From NCBI RefSeq assembly GCF_902497745.1, contig NZ_CABVHJ010000011.1:62001-126000 (forward strand): a stretch of DNA of 64,000 nucleotides, read 5' to 3'. This DNA comes from Pseudomonas fluorescens. Its GTDB lineage: Bacteria > Pseudomonadota > Gammaproteobacteria > Pseudomonadales > Pseudomonadaceae. How positions within the stretch are numbered: position 1 is the stretch's first letter; every line of letters begins with the position of its first letter. Both the position numbers and the translations under genes were made by a program. Below the pieces are notes generated by a model, which saw only the letters and a program-made list of their open reading frames with translations, made no database searches and was not told where the DNA came from. Below are positions 35,364 to 44,338 of the stretch, piece by piece.

Positions 35364-36026
35364 ATGAACTATCAGTTGAACTTTGCCGCCGTGTGGCGCG
35401 ATTTCGACACCTTGCTGGCGGGGCTCGGTCTGGGTCTTGAACTGGCCTTGGTGTCGATCGCCATCGGCTGCGTGATCGGCCTGCTGATGGCGTTTGCCTT
35501 GCTTTCCAAGCATCGCGCCTTGCGGGTGCTGGCCTCGGTGTATGTCACGGTGGTCCGTAACACGCCGATTCTGGTGTTGATTCTGTTGATCTACTTTGCG
35601 CTGCCGAGTCTGGGGATTCGGCTGGACAAGATCCCGTCGTTCATCATCACCCTGTCGCTGTATGCCGGGGCATACCTGACCGAAGTGTTCCGCGGTGGTT
35701 TGCTGAGCATCCCCAAAGGTCAGCGCGAAGCCGGGCTGGCGATCGGTCTCGGCGAGTGGCAGGTCAAGGCGTACGTCACCGTGCCGGTGATGTTGCGCAA
35801 CGTCTTGCCGGCGCTGTCGAACAACTTCATCTCGCTGTTCAAGGACACCTCGCTGGCCGCCGCAATTGCAGTCCCGGAGCTGACCTATTACGCGCGCAAG
35901 ATCAACGTCGAGAGCTACCGGGTGATTGAAACCTGGCTGGTGACCACGGCGTTGTATGTCGCGGCCTGTTACCTCATTGCCATGCTGCTGCGATACCTCG
36001 AGCAGCGTCTGGCGATCCGCCGATAG
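35364..36026 (+). CDS. Polar amino acid-type ABC transporter permease 1
   Basis: Inner-membrane permease of 220 residues, HisM/GlnP type. Five spans are visible, and the EAA loop EAGLAIGLGEWQVKAYVTVPVMLRN lies near residues 123-147. The VVRNTPILVLILLIYFALP segment (about 57-75) is characteristic. It starts 51 bases after the binding protein gene and ends ten bases before the second permease, so the two probably form a heterodimer. Confidence 0.92.
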   Translation: MNYQLNFAAVWRDFDTLLAGLGLGLELALVSIAIGCVIGLLMAFALLSKHRALRVLASVYVTVVRNTPILVLILLIYFALPSLGIRLDKIPSFIITLSLYAGAYLTEVFRGGLLSIPKGQREAGLAIGLGEWQVKAYVTVPVMLRNVLPALSNNFISLFKDTSLAAAIAVPELTYYARKINVESYRVIETWLVTTALYVAACYLIAMLLRYLEQRLAIRR

Positions 36027-36035
36027 GAGGCTGCG

Positions 36036-36698
36036 ATGTACGAATCTCCCAGTTGGTTACATGAATTGTGGGTCGCGCGTGAGCCGCTGTGGCAGGGCTT
36101 TTTGACCAGTGTGCAAGTATCGGCCCTGGCGATTCTGCTCGGCACGATGCTTGGCGTGGTCGCCGGGCTGGTGTTGACCTATGGCAAATTCTGGATGCGC
36201 GCGCCGTTTCGTTTTTACGTCGACCTGATTCGCGGCACACCGGTGTTTGTGCTGGTACTGGCCTGCTTCTACATGGCACCGGCGCTGGGCTGGCAGATCA
36301 GCGCGTTTCAGGCCGGCGCCTTGGGCCTGACGCTGTTCTGCGGCTCCCACGTTGCCGAGATTGTTCGTGGTGCGCTGCAAGCTCTGCCGCGTGGGCAGAT
36401 GGAGGCGAGCAAAGCCATCGGCCTGACCTTTTACCAATCTCTCGGTTACGTGCTGCTGCCTCAGGCACTGCGGCAGATCCTGCCGACCTGGGTCAACTCG
36501 TCCACCGAAATCGTCAAGGCCTCGACCTTGCTCTCGGTGATCGGCGTCGCCGAATTGCTCCTCAGCACGCAACAGATCATCGCCCGGAACTTCATGACCC
36601 TGGAGTTCTACCTGTTCGCCGGTTTTCTGTTCTTCGTCATCAACTTCGGCATCGAGTTACTCGGCCGGCACATTGAAAAACGGGTGGCTCTGCCATGA
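36036..36698 (+). CDS. Polar amino acid-type ABC transporter permease 2
   Basis: Second permease of the same importer, also 220 residues, with LIRGTPVFVLVLACFYMAP (about 67-85) and the EAA loop EASKAIGLTFYQSLGYVLLPQALRQ (about 124-148). AGGAGG precedes the ATG. Its stop overlaps the ATPase start (ATGA), indicating coupled translation. Confidence 0.92.
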   Translation: MYESPSWLHELWVAREPLWQGFLTSVQVSALAILLGTMLGVVAGLVLTYGKFWMRAPFRFYVDLIRGTPVFVLVLACFYMAPALGWQISAFQAGALGLTLFCGSHVAEIVRGALQALPRGQMEASKAIGLTFYQSLGYVLLPQALRQILPTWVNSSTEIVKASTLLSVIGVAELLLSTQQIIARNFMTLEFYLFAGFLFFVINFGIELLGRHIEKRVALP

Positions 36699-37486
36699 CT
36701 CAAGCTCAAGTTTCTTCACAGCCTCAGGCGTTGCTGGACATCCGTGGCCTGCACAAACAGTACGGCACAGTCGAAGTGCTCAAGGGTGTCGATCTGAGCA
36801 TGCAGCGCGGCAACGTGGTGACGCTGATCGGCTCCAGCGGTTCGGGCAAGACCACGCTGCTGCGTTGCGTGAACATGCTCGAGGAATTCCAGGGCGGGCA
36901 GATCCTGCTCGACGGTGAATCCATCGGCTATGACGAGGTCAACGGCAAGCGTGTGCGCCACGCGGAAAAAGTCATCGCCCGCCATCGTGCGATGACCGGC
37001 ATGGCGTTCCAGCAATTCAACCTGTTCCCGCATCTGACCGCGTTGCAAAACGTCACCCTGGGTTTGCTCAAGGTGAAGAAAATGCACAAGGACGAAGCCG
37101 TCGCCCTCGCGGAAAAATGGCTGGAGCGCGTCGGTTTGCTGGAGCGGCGCAATCACTTTCCCGGTCAGTTGTCCGGCGGTCAGCAACAGCGCGTGGCGAT
37201 TGCCCGGGCGATTGCGATGAACCCGAGCCTGATGCTCTTCGACGAAGTCACTTCCGCCCTCGACCCGGAACTGGTCGGCGAAGTGCTCAACGTGATCAAG
37301 GGCCTGGCTGAGGACGGCATGACCATGTTGCTGGTGACCCACGAAATGCGTTTTGCCTTCGAGGTCTCGGACAAAATCGTTTTCATGAATCAGGGGCGGA
37401 TCGAGGAGCAGGGGCCTCCCAAGGATCTGTTCGAGCGCCCGCAATCGCCGCGTCTGGCGGAATTTCTCAAAAGCACGCGGTTTTGA
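36695..37486 (+). CDS. Polar amino acid-type ABC transporter ATPase
   Basis: ATP-binding subunit of 263 residues, GlnQ/HisP type: Walker A GSSGSGKTT (about 48-56), signature LSGGQQQRV (about 160-168), Walker B LMLFDEVTSALDP (about 178-190), H-loop VTHEMRFA (about 216). An insertion after Walker A (GYDEVNGKRVRHAEKVIARHR) is seen in this subgroup. Completes the transporter begun at 34464. Confidence 0.94.
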   Translation: MTQAQVSSQPQALLDIRGLHKQYGTVEVLKGVDLSMQRGNVVTLIGSSGSGKTTLLRCVNMLEEFQGGQILLDGESIGYDEVNGKRVRHAEKVIARHRAMTGMAFQQFNLFPHLTALQNVTLGLLKVKKMHKDEAVALAEKWLERVGLLERRNHFPGQLSGGQQQRVAIARAIAMNPSLMLFDEVTSALDPELVGEVLNVIKGLAEDGMTMLLVTHEMRFAFEVSDKIVFMNQGRIEEQGPPKDLFERPQSPRLAEFLKSTRF

Positions 37487-37517
37487 CTTTTCACATTTTC
37501 AATCAGGAGAAACACCC

Positions 37518-37907
37518 ATGAGCATTACGCGTTACGGCACCGGCAGCACCGCCGCTGGCGGCCAGCCACGTCCCTTCGCTCGCGCCGTTGAAGCGGACGG
37601 CTGGCTGCACGTTTCCGGCCAGGTACCGGCGGTGGATGGCGAGATTATTGTCGGCGGCATCGTCGAGCAGACTCACCAGACCATGAAGAACCTGATCGCG
37701 ATTCTCGAAGAGGCCGGTTATGGCCTGGAAGATGTGGTACGTGCCGGCGTGTGGCTGGACGATCCGCGTGATTTCAGCAGTTTCAATAAGGTTTTTGGCG
37801 AGTACTTCAAACCGGAACATGCACCGGCGCGCGCCTGTGTGCAGGCAAGCATGATGGTTGATTGCAAGGTCGAGATCGACTGCATTGCGTACAAGAAAAA
37901 GGCTTGA
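37518..37907 (+). CDS. RidA family protein (enamine/imine deaminase)
   Basis: Protein of 129 residues of the YjgF/RidA family, trimeric enzymes that hydrolyse reactive 2-amino-acrylate-like enamines released by PLP enzymes. The family pattern is present: ARAVEADGWLHVSGQVP (about 15-31), QTHQTMKNLIAILEEAGYGLEDVVR (about 53-77) and the C-terminal CVQASMMVDCKVEIDCIAYKK containing Glu and the ACVxA-like stretch. AGGAG precedes the ATG. Its place beside a DSD1-like PLP enzyme suggests it clears that enzyme's enamine product. Confidence 0.93.
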   Translation: MSITRYGTGSTAAGGQPRPFARAVEADGWLHVSGQVPAVDGEIIVGGIVEQTHQTMKNLIAILEEAGYGLEDVVRAGVWLDDPRDFSSFNKVFGEYFKPEHAPARACVQASMMVDCKVEIDCIAYKKKA

Positions 37908-37933
37908 AAATTGCTGCGTTGCTTAGGCCACAG

Positions 37934-38064
37934 CCCCTCACCCTAACCCTCTCCCAAGGGAGAGGGGACTGATCTGTATCGATGCGGATTTTGCGTATGA
38001 CGCTTACATTTACATCGATACGGTCAGGCTCCCTCTCCCTCCGGGAGAGGGCGGGGGGTGAGGG
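37934..38064. repeat. Paired CCCTCACCC-type repeat unit inside the operon
   Basis: CCCCTCACCCTAACCCTCTC at the left and inverted CTCCCTCTCCCTCCGGGAGA GGGCGGGGGGTGAGGG at the right. The spacer carries its own imperfect inverted repeat TGTATCGATGC / ACATCGATACG. It separates ridA from the IclR regulator gene. Confidence 0.75.
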
Positions 38065-38132
38065 CAGCAATCCAACTGACACAACACCAAGGGCCAGTTA
38101 CCATCCGGCGACTTTGAATGGGATCCACTGAA

Positions 38133-38897
38133 ATGACCGAAGACACCATCAAGCGCCGGGCCCGCGGTCTGGACCGGGCGTTCGATATCCTCGATTTCCT
38201 CAAGGAAATCGGCCAGCCGCTGCGTCCGAACGACATCGCCAACGGCATCGGCAGCCCGAAATCCACCGTCTACGAACTGGTCGCTGCGCTGCTGGAACGA
38301 CGGATTCTGGAACCGGTTGGCAAGGACGGTCACGTCTATCTGGGCCGGCAGTTGTACTTTCTCGGTCAGGCGCACTTGCGTCACTTCGACCTCAGCCGTG
38401 AGGCCGATCACGCCTTGCAGGAGATCGTCAGCCAGACCCGTGAAACCGCGCAGATGTGCCTGCTCAACGGCCGTAAATACACGGTGGCGTTGATGAAGGA
38501 GGGCGAGCGGCATTTCCGTATTTCCTCCGACATCGGTGAAAACGCGCCGATCCCGTGGACGGCTTCCGGGCGTCTGTTGCTCGCACACCTGAGCGATCAG
38601 CAGATCATCGACCTGATCGACGAGGACGATTACATCCTGCCCGACGGCGAGCGTTTGCCATTGGAGCGTTTTCTCGCCGAAATCCGTCAGGCCGGCATCG
38701 ATGGATTCTTTTCCTTCGACAGCGTTGCCGACACCTTTACCCATTGCTTCGCCGCCCCGGTCAAAGACCCCAGCGGTGTCGCCATTTGCACCTTGTGCAT
38801 CGTCGCCCCTCGGGCCGATGCGAAGAACAATTACCACGACTATCGCCGGGTTCTGATCGAGAGCGCCAACAGCCTCGCCCGGCGCATCAACGAATAA
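38133..38897 (+). CDS. IclR family transcriptional regulator
   Basis: DNA-binding regulator of 254 residues. The N-terminal winged helix-turn-helix is at about 8-70 (RALDILDFLKEIGQPLRPNDIANGIGSPKSTVYELVAALLERRILE pattern), followed by the IclR effector domain (about 85-250) with PIPWTASGRLLLAHLSDQQ. I chose the ATG at 38133 (MTEDTIKRR); one at 38118 is possible but poorly supported. It most likely controls the surrounding catabolic operon, perhaps through the TTCCG-N6-CGGAA site at 34423. Confidence 0.9.
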   Translation: MTEDTIKRRARGLDRAFDILDFLKEIGQPLRPNDIANGIGSPKSTVYELVAALLERRILEPVGKDGHVYLGRQLYFLGQAHLRHFDLSREADHALQEIVSQTRETAQMCLLNGRKYTVALMKEGERHFRISSDIGENAPIPWTASGRLLLAHLSDQQIIDLIDEDDYILPDGERLPLERFLAEIRQAGIDGFFSFDSVADTFTHCFAAPVKDPSGVAICTLCIVAPRADAKNNYHDYRRVLIESANSLARRINE

Positions 38898-38936
38898 CCG
38901 CGGCTGCCTGCGGCCGCGAAAGTGAGGAGTTCGAAC

Positions 38937-40151
38937 ATGACGACTGCCATCAATACCGCTGTGGAAAAGGGCGACGCGGCCATTGGCGCGCACCTGACGC
39001 GTGACGTCAGCCTGCCGGCGCTGGTGCTGCACCGCGAAGCGCTGGAGCACAACATCCGCTGGATGCAGAAGTTTGTCAGCGACAGCGGCGCGGAACTCGC
39101 GCCCCACGGCAAAACCAGCATGACCCCGGCACTGTTCAAGCGTCAGCTCGACGCCGGCGCGTGGGGCATCACCCTCGCCAGCGCGACCCAGACCCAGGCT
39201 GCTTACGCCCATGGCGTGCGCCGCGTGCTGATGGCCAACCAATTGGTCGGCACGCCGAACATGGCGATGATTGCCGATCTGCTGGCCGATCCGTCGTTCG
39301 ATTTCTATTGCATGGTCGATCACCCGGACAACGTTGCCGATCTCGGTGCCTACTTCGCCTCGCGTGGAGTGAAGCTCAACGTGATGATCGAATACGGCGT
39401 CGTTGGCGGACGTTGTGGTTGCCGCAGCGAGCAGGAAGTCATCGAACTGGCCAAGGCGATCAACGCGCAACCGGCGCTGGCCCTGACCGGTATTGAAGGT
39501 TACGAAGGGGTGATTCACGGCGATCACGCGGTCAGCGGGATTCGTGAGTTTGCTGCATCCTTGGTGCGTCTGGCGGTGCAGTTGCAGGACAGCGGCGCGT
39601 TCGCCATCGCCAAACCGATCATCACCGCCTCGGGTTCGGCATGGTACGACCTGATTGCTGAATCGTTCGAAGCGCAGAACGCTGCCGGGCGTTTCCTCAG
39701 CGTGTTGCGCCCGGGCAGTTACGTGGCGCACGACCATGGCATCTACAAAGAGGCGCAGTGCTGCGTGCTCGACCGCCGCAGTGATCTTCACGAAGGTTTG
39801 CGTCCAGCGCTGGAAGTCTGGGCGCATGTGCAGTCGTTGCCGGAGCCGGGCTTTGCGGTGATTGCGCTGGGCAAACGCGACGTGGCGTACGATGCCGGTT
39901 TGCCGGTGCCGCTGCTGCGTTACAAGGCCGGCGTGGTGCCGGCGCTGGGCGAGGACGTCGGTGCGTGCAAGGTCACGGCGGTGATGGATCAGCACGCATT
40001 CATGACGGTGGCACCGGGCGTTGAATTGCGCGTTGGCGACATCATTTCCTTTGGTACGTCGCATCCGTGCCTGACGTTCGACAAGTGGCGTGTGGGGCTG
40101 TTGGTGGATGAACAACTGTCGGTGATCGAGAGCATGGAGACTTGTTTCTAA
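38937..40151 (+). CDS. DSD1/D-threonine aldolase-like PLP enzyme, possible D-glucosaminate dehydratase
   Basis: Fold-type III PLP enzyme of 404 residues with an alanine racemase-like N-terminal barrel and a C-terminal D-serine dehydratase-like metal domain. The PLP lysine is probably in ELAPHGKTSMTPALFKRQL (about 55-73). The C-terminal MDQHAFMTV and FGTSHPCLTFDKW supply the His and Cys that bind a metal in this family. GTGAGGAG precedes the ATG. Relatives include D-threonine aldolase, D-serine dehydratase and the Pseudomonas D-glucosaminate dehydratase. Because a KDG-type kinase follows, the last, which makes 2-keto-3-deoxygluconate and ammonia, is my preferred reading. Confidence 0.82.
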   Translation: MTTAINTAVEKGDAAIGAHLTRDVSLPALVLHREALEHNIRWMQKFVSDSGAELAPHGKTSMTPALFKRQLDAGAWGITLASATQTQAAYAHGVRRVLMANQLVGTPNMAMIADLLADPSFDFYCMVDHPDNVADLGAYFASRGVKLNVMIEYGVVGGRCGCRSEQEVIELAKAINAQPALALTGIEGYEGVIHGDHAVSGIREFAASLVRLAVQLQDSGAFAIAKPIITASGSAWYDLIAESFEAQNAAGRFLSVLRPGSYVAHDHGIYKEAQCCVLDRRSDLHEGLRPALEVWAHVQSLPEPGFAVIALGKRDVAYDAGLPVPLLRYKAGVVPALGEDVGACKVTAVMDQHAFMTVAPGVELRVGDIISFGTSHPCLTFDKWRVGLLVDEQLSVIESMETCF

Positions 40152-40170
40152 AGCTTGAGACCGAGTCGCG

Positions 40171-40242
40171 GCCATTCGCGAGCAGGCTCGCTCCCACACT
40201 TGGAATGCATTCCCCTGTTGGAGCGAGCTTGCTCGCGAAGGC
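40171..40242. repeat. REP doublet, GAGCAGGCTCGCTCC type
   Basis: Convergent units ATTCGCGAGCAGGCTCGCTC and TTGGAGCGAGCTTGCTCGCG between the PLP-enzyme and kinase genes, within the operon. Confidence 0.83.
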
Positions 40243-40282
40243 GCCAGTCCCGACACCATCGATCAACCAGAGACAGCACAAG

Positions 40283-41218
40283 ATGAATACCCTCAGCCTT
40301 TTGGGCCCGAACATTCCACGTATCGCCCTGATCGGCGAATGCATGATCGAACTGCAGCAACGCGCCGACGGCAGCCTGCAGCAAAGCTTCGGCGGCGACA
40401 CCCTGAACACCGCGGTGTACCTGTCCCGCGCGATGGGCGACAAGGCCCAGGTCGATTACGTCACCGCGCTGGGCGATGACAGCTTCAGCGATGCCATGTG
40501 CCGGATATGGACCAGCGAAGGCATTGGTCTGGATCTGGTGCAGCGTCTGCCGGGTCGCTTGCCGGGCCTGTATTGCATCCAGACCGATGCCAGCGGCGAG
40601 CGGCGTTTTCTCTACTGGCGCAATGAAGCGGCGGTTCGCGACTGTTTCACCACACCGGCCGCCGAGCCGATTCTGGCGGCGCTGCCGGATTACGACGTCT
40701 TGTATTTCAGCGGTATCACCTTGGCCGTTCTCGGTGCATCGGGCCGGGAAAAACTGATCCAGACGCTGATCGAAGCGCGCCAGCGTGATGCGCGCATCGT
40801 CTTCGACAACAACTACCGGCCGCGTTTGTGGGCCTCGGTGGAAGGCGCGCGCGACGCCTATCGCAGCGTGTTGCCCTACGTTGATCTGGCGCTGCTGACG
40901 GTGGAGGACGAGCAGGCGCTGTTCGGTTTCGCCGATTGCGCGGCGGTGTTTGCCGCTTACGGGCAATTCGGCACGCCGGAAGTAGTGCTCAAGCGGGGCG
41001 CCGAGGCGTGTCTGATTCGCTGTGATGGAGAGACATTTGAAGTGCCGGCGCAGAAGGTCGAGAAGGTGGTGGACACCACGGCGGCGGGGGATTCGTTCAG
41101 TGCGGCGTATCTGGCCAGTCGCTTGCTCGGCGCAAGTCCGGCTGAGGCTGCCGAGGCCGGGCACTTGCTGGCAAGCAAGGTGATTCAGGTGCCGGGGGCA
41201 TTGATTCCCAGACCCTGA
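40283..41218 (+). CDS. kdgK: PfkB-family sugar kinase, probable 2-dehydro-3-deoxygluconokinase
   Basis: Ribokinase/PfkB kinase of 311 residues. It shows the first PfkB signature FGGDTLNTAVYLSR (about 37-50), a sugar-binding YWRNEAA, and the anion-hole/catalytic motif DTTAAGDSFSAAY (about 265-277). The GECMIEL start and overall length fit KdgK, which phosphorylates 2-keto-3-deoxygluconate to KDPG for the Entner-Doudoroff pathway. The ATG at 40283 is the family N terminus; open sequence upstream is REP DNA. Last gene of the operon. Confidence 0.88.
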   Translation: MNTLSLLGPNIPRIALIGECMIELQQRADGSLQQSFGGDTLNTAVYLSRAMGDKAQVDYVTALGDDSFSDAMCRIWTSEGIGLDLVQRLPGRLPGLYCIQTDASGERRFLYWRNEAAVRDCFTTPAAEPILAALPDYDVLYFSGITLAVLGASGREKLIQTLIEARQRDARIVFDNNYRPRLWASVEGARDAYRSVLPYVDLALLTVEDEQALFGFADCAAVFAAYGQFGTPEVVLKRGAEACLIRCDGETFEVPAQKVEKVVDTTAAGDSFSAAYLASRLLGASPAEAAEAGHLLASKVIQVPGALIPRP

Positions 41219-41228
41219 AATGCAATCC

Positions 41229-41337
41229 CTGTAGGAGCTGCCGAAGGCTCGGGCCGCGATCGGACGATCTTTTGATCTTGATGTTACAAAACAAGATCAA
41301 AAGATCGCAGCCTCGTTTCACTCGACAGCTCCTACAG
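41229..41337. repeat. REP doublet, CTGTAGGAGCTG type
   Basis: CTGTAGGAGCTGCCGAAGGC and inverted partner enclosing GATCTTTTGATCTTG / CAAGATCAAAAGATC. It lies between convergent kdgK and the parvulin gene and may help end transcription. Confidence 0.85.
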
Positions 41338-41348
41338 GAAAGCGGTGT

Positions 41349-41624
41349 TTAATCGCGGTAAAACACCTGCACCAGGTGATACCCGAACTTGCTCTTGATC
41401 GGCCCATGCACGGTGCGCAGCGGTTTCTTGAAAATCACCGCATCAATCGCCCCGACCATTTGCCCCGGCCGCACTTCACCCAGATCGCCGCCGCGCTTGC
41501 CGGACGGGCAGGTGGAAAATTTCTTCGCCAGCACATCGAACGCTTCACCCTTGGCGATGCGTTGTTTGAGCTGTTCGGCCTCTTCGGCGGTTTTCACCAG
41601 AATGTGGCGGGCTTGGGCTTTCAT
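41349..41624 (-). CDS. PpiC-type peptidyl-prolyl isomerase (parvulin)
   Basis: Single-domain cytoplasmic parvulin of 91 residues: ARHILVKTAEEAEQLKQRI at the N terminus, KKFSTCPSGKRGGDLGEVRPGQMV (about 35-58) and GPIKSKFGYHLVQV (about 74-87) form the complete PpiC fold. It catalyses cis-trans isomerisation of X-Pro bonds. No signal peptide. A second parvulin of 93 residues with the same motifs lies at 61141-61422. Confidence 0.94.
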   Translation of the reverse strand: MKAQARHILVKTAEEAEQLKQRIAKGEAFDVLAKKFSTCPSGKRGGDLGEVRPGQMVGAIDAVIFKKPLRTVHGPIKSKFGYHLVQVFYRD

Positions 41625-41675
41625 CGTGCGGTACCTGATAACGGGGTGACGGCGGGGCGCGGATTATGCCTCAAG

Positions 41676-44225
41676 TCACGGGGTTTGGCTGAGCATCGTG
41701 CGGATCTTGCTGGCCAGCAGCTCAATGGCAAACGGTTTGGCGACCATGTCCATGCCGTCCTCGAGAAAACCCTGACGCTCGGCGGCTTTCTGCGCATAAC
41801 CGGTCATGAATAACACCTTGAGACCCGGCCGATGCTGACGGGCGATTTCCGCCAGCTGCCGGCCATTCATGCCGGGCAGGCCGACGTCGGTCACCAGCAG
41901 ATCCACCCGCAGACCGGACTCAAGCATAGGCAGGGCGGTCTTCGCATCCTCGGCTTCGTAGGCTTGATAACCCAACTCCCTGAGCAGATCGAGCACCAGC
42001 ATGCGCACCGCCGGGTCATCTTCGACGATCACCACGGTTTCGCCGGTCGCCGTCGCCGTCGCCGTCGTCGGCGCTTGCTCAAGCGGTGCGATCGCTGGCC
42101 GTTCCGGCTCGATACCGTACAAACGCGGCAAATACAACCGCACACAAGTGCCTTGGCCCGGCAAGCTGTCGAGGCTGACATGCCCGCCCGACTGCTGGGC
42201 AAAACCATAGATCATCGACAGTCCCAGCCCGGTGCCCTGGCCAATGGGCTTGGTGGTGAAGAACGGATCGAATGCCTTGGAACGCACGGAAGGCGTCATG
42301 CCGGTGCCATTGTCGCTGACTGCCAGCATCAGGTAATCGCCGGCCTTGACCGGTTCCAGTGTGGTGATGTCGTTGCCATCGAGATACACGTTGGCGGTTT
42401 CAATCACCAGTTCGCCGCCATCAGGCATCGCATCCCGGGCATTGATGACCAGGTTGAGCAGGGCGTTTTCCAGTTGGCTGACGTCGGTGCTGACCGGCCA
42501 TACATTCTCGGCCAGACGCAGTTTGAGTTCGATCGGGTCGCCCTTGGTCCGGCGGATCAGATCTTCCAGCGAATGCACCAGTTCATTGACGTTCAAGGTT
42601 TTACGATCCAGCGACTGTCGCCGCGAAAACGCCAGCAACCGGTGGGTCAGTGCTGCCGCACGATTTGCCGAGGACACCGCCGCTTCGGTAAATCGACCAA
42701 TTTCGTCGGCCCGGCCGTTGGCAATATAGCGCTGCATCAAATCGAGACTGCCGATGATCCCGGTGAGCATGTTGTTGAAGTCGTGGGCGATACCGCCGGT
42801 GAGCTGACCGACAGCCTCCATCTTCTGCGCATGGCGCAAGGCATCTTCGGCACGCTCGCGTTCGAACATCTCGTTCTGCAAACGCTGGTTGGCCTGCGCC
42901 AGTTGTTCGGTGCGAGCGCTGACCCGTTCTTCCAGGGTTTCGTTGAGATTGCGCAAGGCTTCTTCGGTTTTCTTGCGCTCGGTTTCATCGATTACAAAGA
43001 TGTAGAAACCATTCACCGCGCCGTCCGCACCGTAACGTGGCAGGTAATTCATCAGCGCGTGGCGAATGCTGCCATCGCGGTGCGGGGTGTACAGGCTGAA
43101 CGAACAAGGTCTGCCGGCCAGGGCCTCGGCGATGTAAGGCAGACGCAGGAAATAGGCCTCTTCACCGATCACGTCGCGAATCGTGCGCCCATAGAGCTCC
43201 TGCGGCGTCAGCCCGTACCAGTCGAGGTAGGCCGCGTTGTTCAGGCGGAAGCGCTCTTCACAGTCGACATAACTGATCAGGATCGGCATGGCGTTGATGA
43301 TCAGTTGCAGCTCGGTCTGGCTCTGACGCAAGGCCTGTTCGGTATGTTTGCGCTCGGTCAGATCCAGCGCTGCTCCGAGGAATCGCGTGGGCCGGCCATG
43401 ATGATCCTTGTAGCAGCGTCCGCGAGCGAACACCCAGCGCACCTCGCCGTCAGCCTGCAACAAGCGGTATTCCTCAGCGTATTCGGTGCCATGGGTGATG
43501 CAGTGTTTGATGCTGCGCGCGATCATCGCGCGGTCTTCGGGATGCACGCCTTGCAAATAATCGCTGATCGGCAATTGACCGGACAGGCCGGGGTCGACGC
43601 CATGCAACTGAGCGAAATGCGCATCGGCGATAAAGCGATCTTCGCCGATATCCCAGTCCCAGGTGCCGACGGCGTCGGTGGCGGCCAGGGCCAGTTGCAG
43701 ACGTTCCTCGGTTTCGCGTTGGGCCTTGAGGCTTTCCTCGGAGCGTCGCTGCAGTTCCAGAGCAATGCGTCGGCGTTCGTTGGTTTCGATGGCAGTCACC
43801 AGAATTCCGGCGACTTGCCCGGTTTCATCGCGGATCGGGCTGTAAGTCAGATCCAGCCAGAAGTCAGACTCTTTGCCGTCACGTTGCAGGGTGAAGCGTC
43901 TTTCGCTGTAGGTGCGCACCTGGCCTTGTAGGACTGCTCTGTAAATGGGGTCGGTAAACTCTTGAAGTTCTGGCCAGATCTGGTGCGCAGGCTGTCCGAA
44001 AGCGTGCGGATGCTTGTGCCCGGCGAGCAGGGCGAAACCATTGTTGTAGATCTGCGTGAGTTGCGGGCCCCACAACAACAGCATCGGCATCGGCGAGTGA
44101 ATCACGATGTCCACCGCGGTACGCAGGCTCTGCGGCCAGTTGCCGGCAGCGCCCAAGGGGCTGCGGCTCCAGTCGGTACGGGCGATCAGAGCCTGCGCGT
44201 CGTCGGTGTTCGGTACAGCATTCAT
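41676..44225 (-). CDS. Hybrid sensor histidine kinase with three PAS domains and a receiver
   Basis: Protein of 849 residues, without membrane spans, so probably a cytoplasmic sensor. PAS-like domains lie at about 25-150, 175-295 and 300-410 (the last two end in DLTERK and DETERKK). A coiled coil follows, then a HisKA domain with GGIAHDFNNML (His about 478), the ATPase domain with DNGTGM and GTGLGLSMIYGF, and a C-terminal receiver with the phospho-acceptor in LLVTDVGLPGMNG (about 779). The linker before the receiver is TTATATATG, encoded by hexanucleotide repeats. No response-regulator partner is adjacent. Signal unknown. Confidence 0.92.
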   Translation of the reverse strand: MNAVPNTDDAQALIARTDWSRSPLGAAGNWPQSLRTAVDIVIHSPMPMLLLWGPQLTQIYNNGFALLAGHKHPHAFGQPAHQIWPELQEFTDPIYRAVLQGQVRTYSERRFTLQRDGKESDFWLDLTYSPIRDETGQVAGILVTAIETNERRRIALELQRRSEESLKAQRETEERLQLALAATDAVGTWDWDIGEDRFIADAHFAQLHGVDPGLSGQLPISDYLQGVHPEDRAMIARSIKHCITHGTEYAEEYRLLQADGEVRWVFARGRCYKDHHGRPTRFLGAALDLTERKHTEQALRQSQTELQLIINAMPILISYVDCEERFRLNNAAYLDWYGLTPQELYGRTIRDVIGEEAYFLRLPYIAEALAGRPCSFSLYTPHRDGSIRHALMNYLPRYGADGAVNGFYIFVIDETERKKTEEALRNLNETLEERVSARTEQLAQANQRLQNEMFERERAEDALRHAQKMEAVGQLTGGIAHDFNNMLTGIIGSLDLMQRYIANGRADEIGRFTEAAVSSANRAAALTHRLLAFSRRQSLDRKTLNVNELVHSLEDLIRRTKGDPIELKLRLAENVWPVSTDVSQLENALLNLVINARDAMPDGGELVIETANVYLDGNDITTLEPVKAGDYLMLAVSDNGTGMTPSVRSKAFDPFFTTKPIGQGTGLGLSMIYGFAQQSGGHVSLDSLPGQGTCVRLYLPRLYGIEPERPAIAPLEQAPTTATATATGETVVIVEDDPAVRMLVLDLLRELGYQAYEAEDAKTALPMLESGLRVDLLVTDVGLPGMNGRQLAEIARQHRPGLKVLFMTGYAQKAAERQGFLEDGMDMVAKPFAIELLASKIRTMLSQTP

Positions 44226-44338
44226 TACATCAGTCCTGAGCGTGGTTCGTTGAGGCGACGTCTATCATTGTTGCAGTCGATCTGCGCCAGGCGCAGGCCA
44301 TTGTCTGTTCATTGAATGCTTCGCGGGTGCTTTTTGCC

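Noticed and set aside
41832..43931. A 699-codon open frame opposite the hybrid kinase
   Set aside because: Shadow of the kinase gene; composition and lack of motifs argue against coding.
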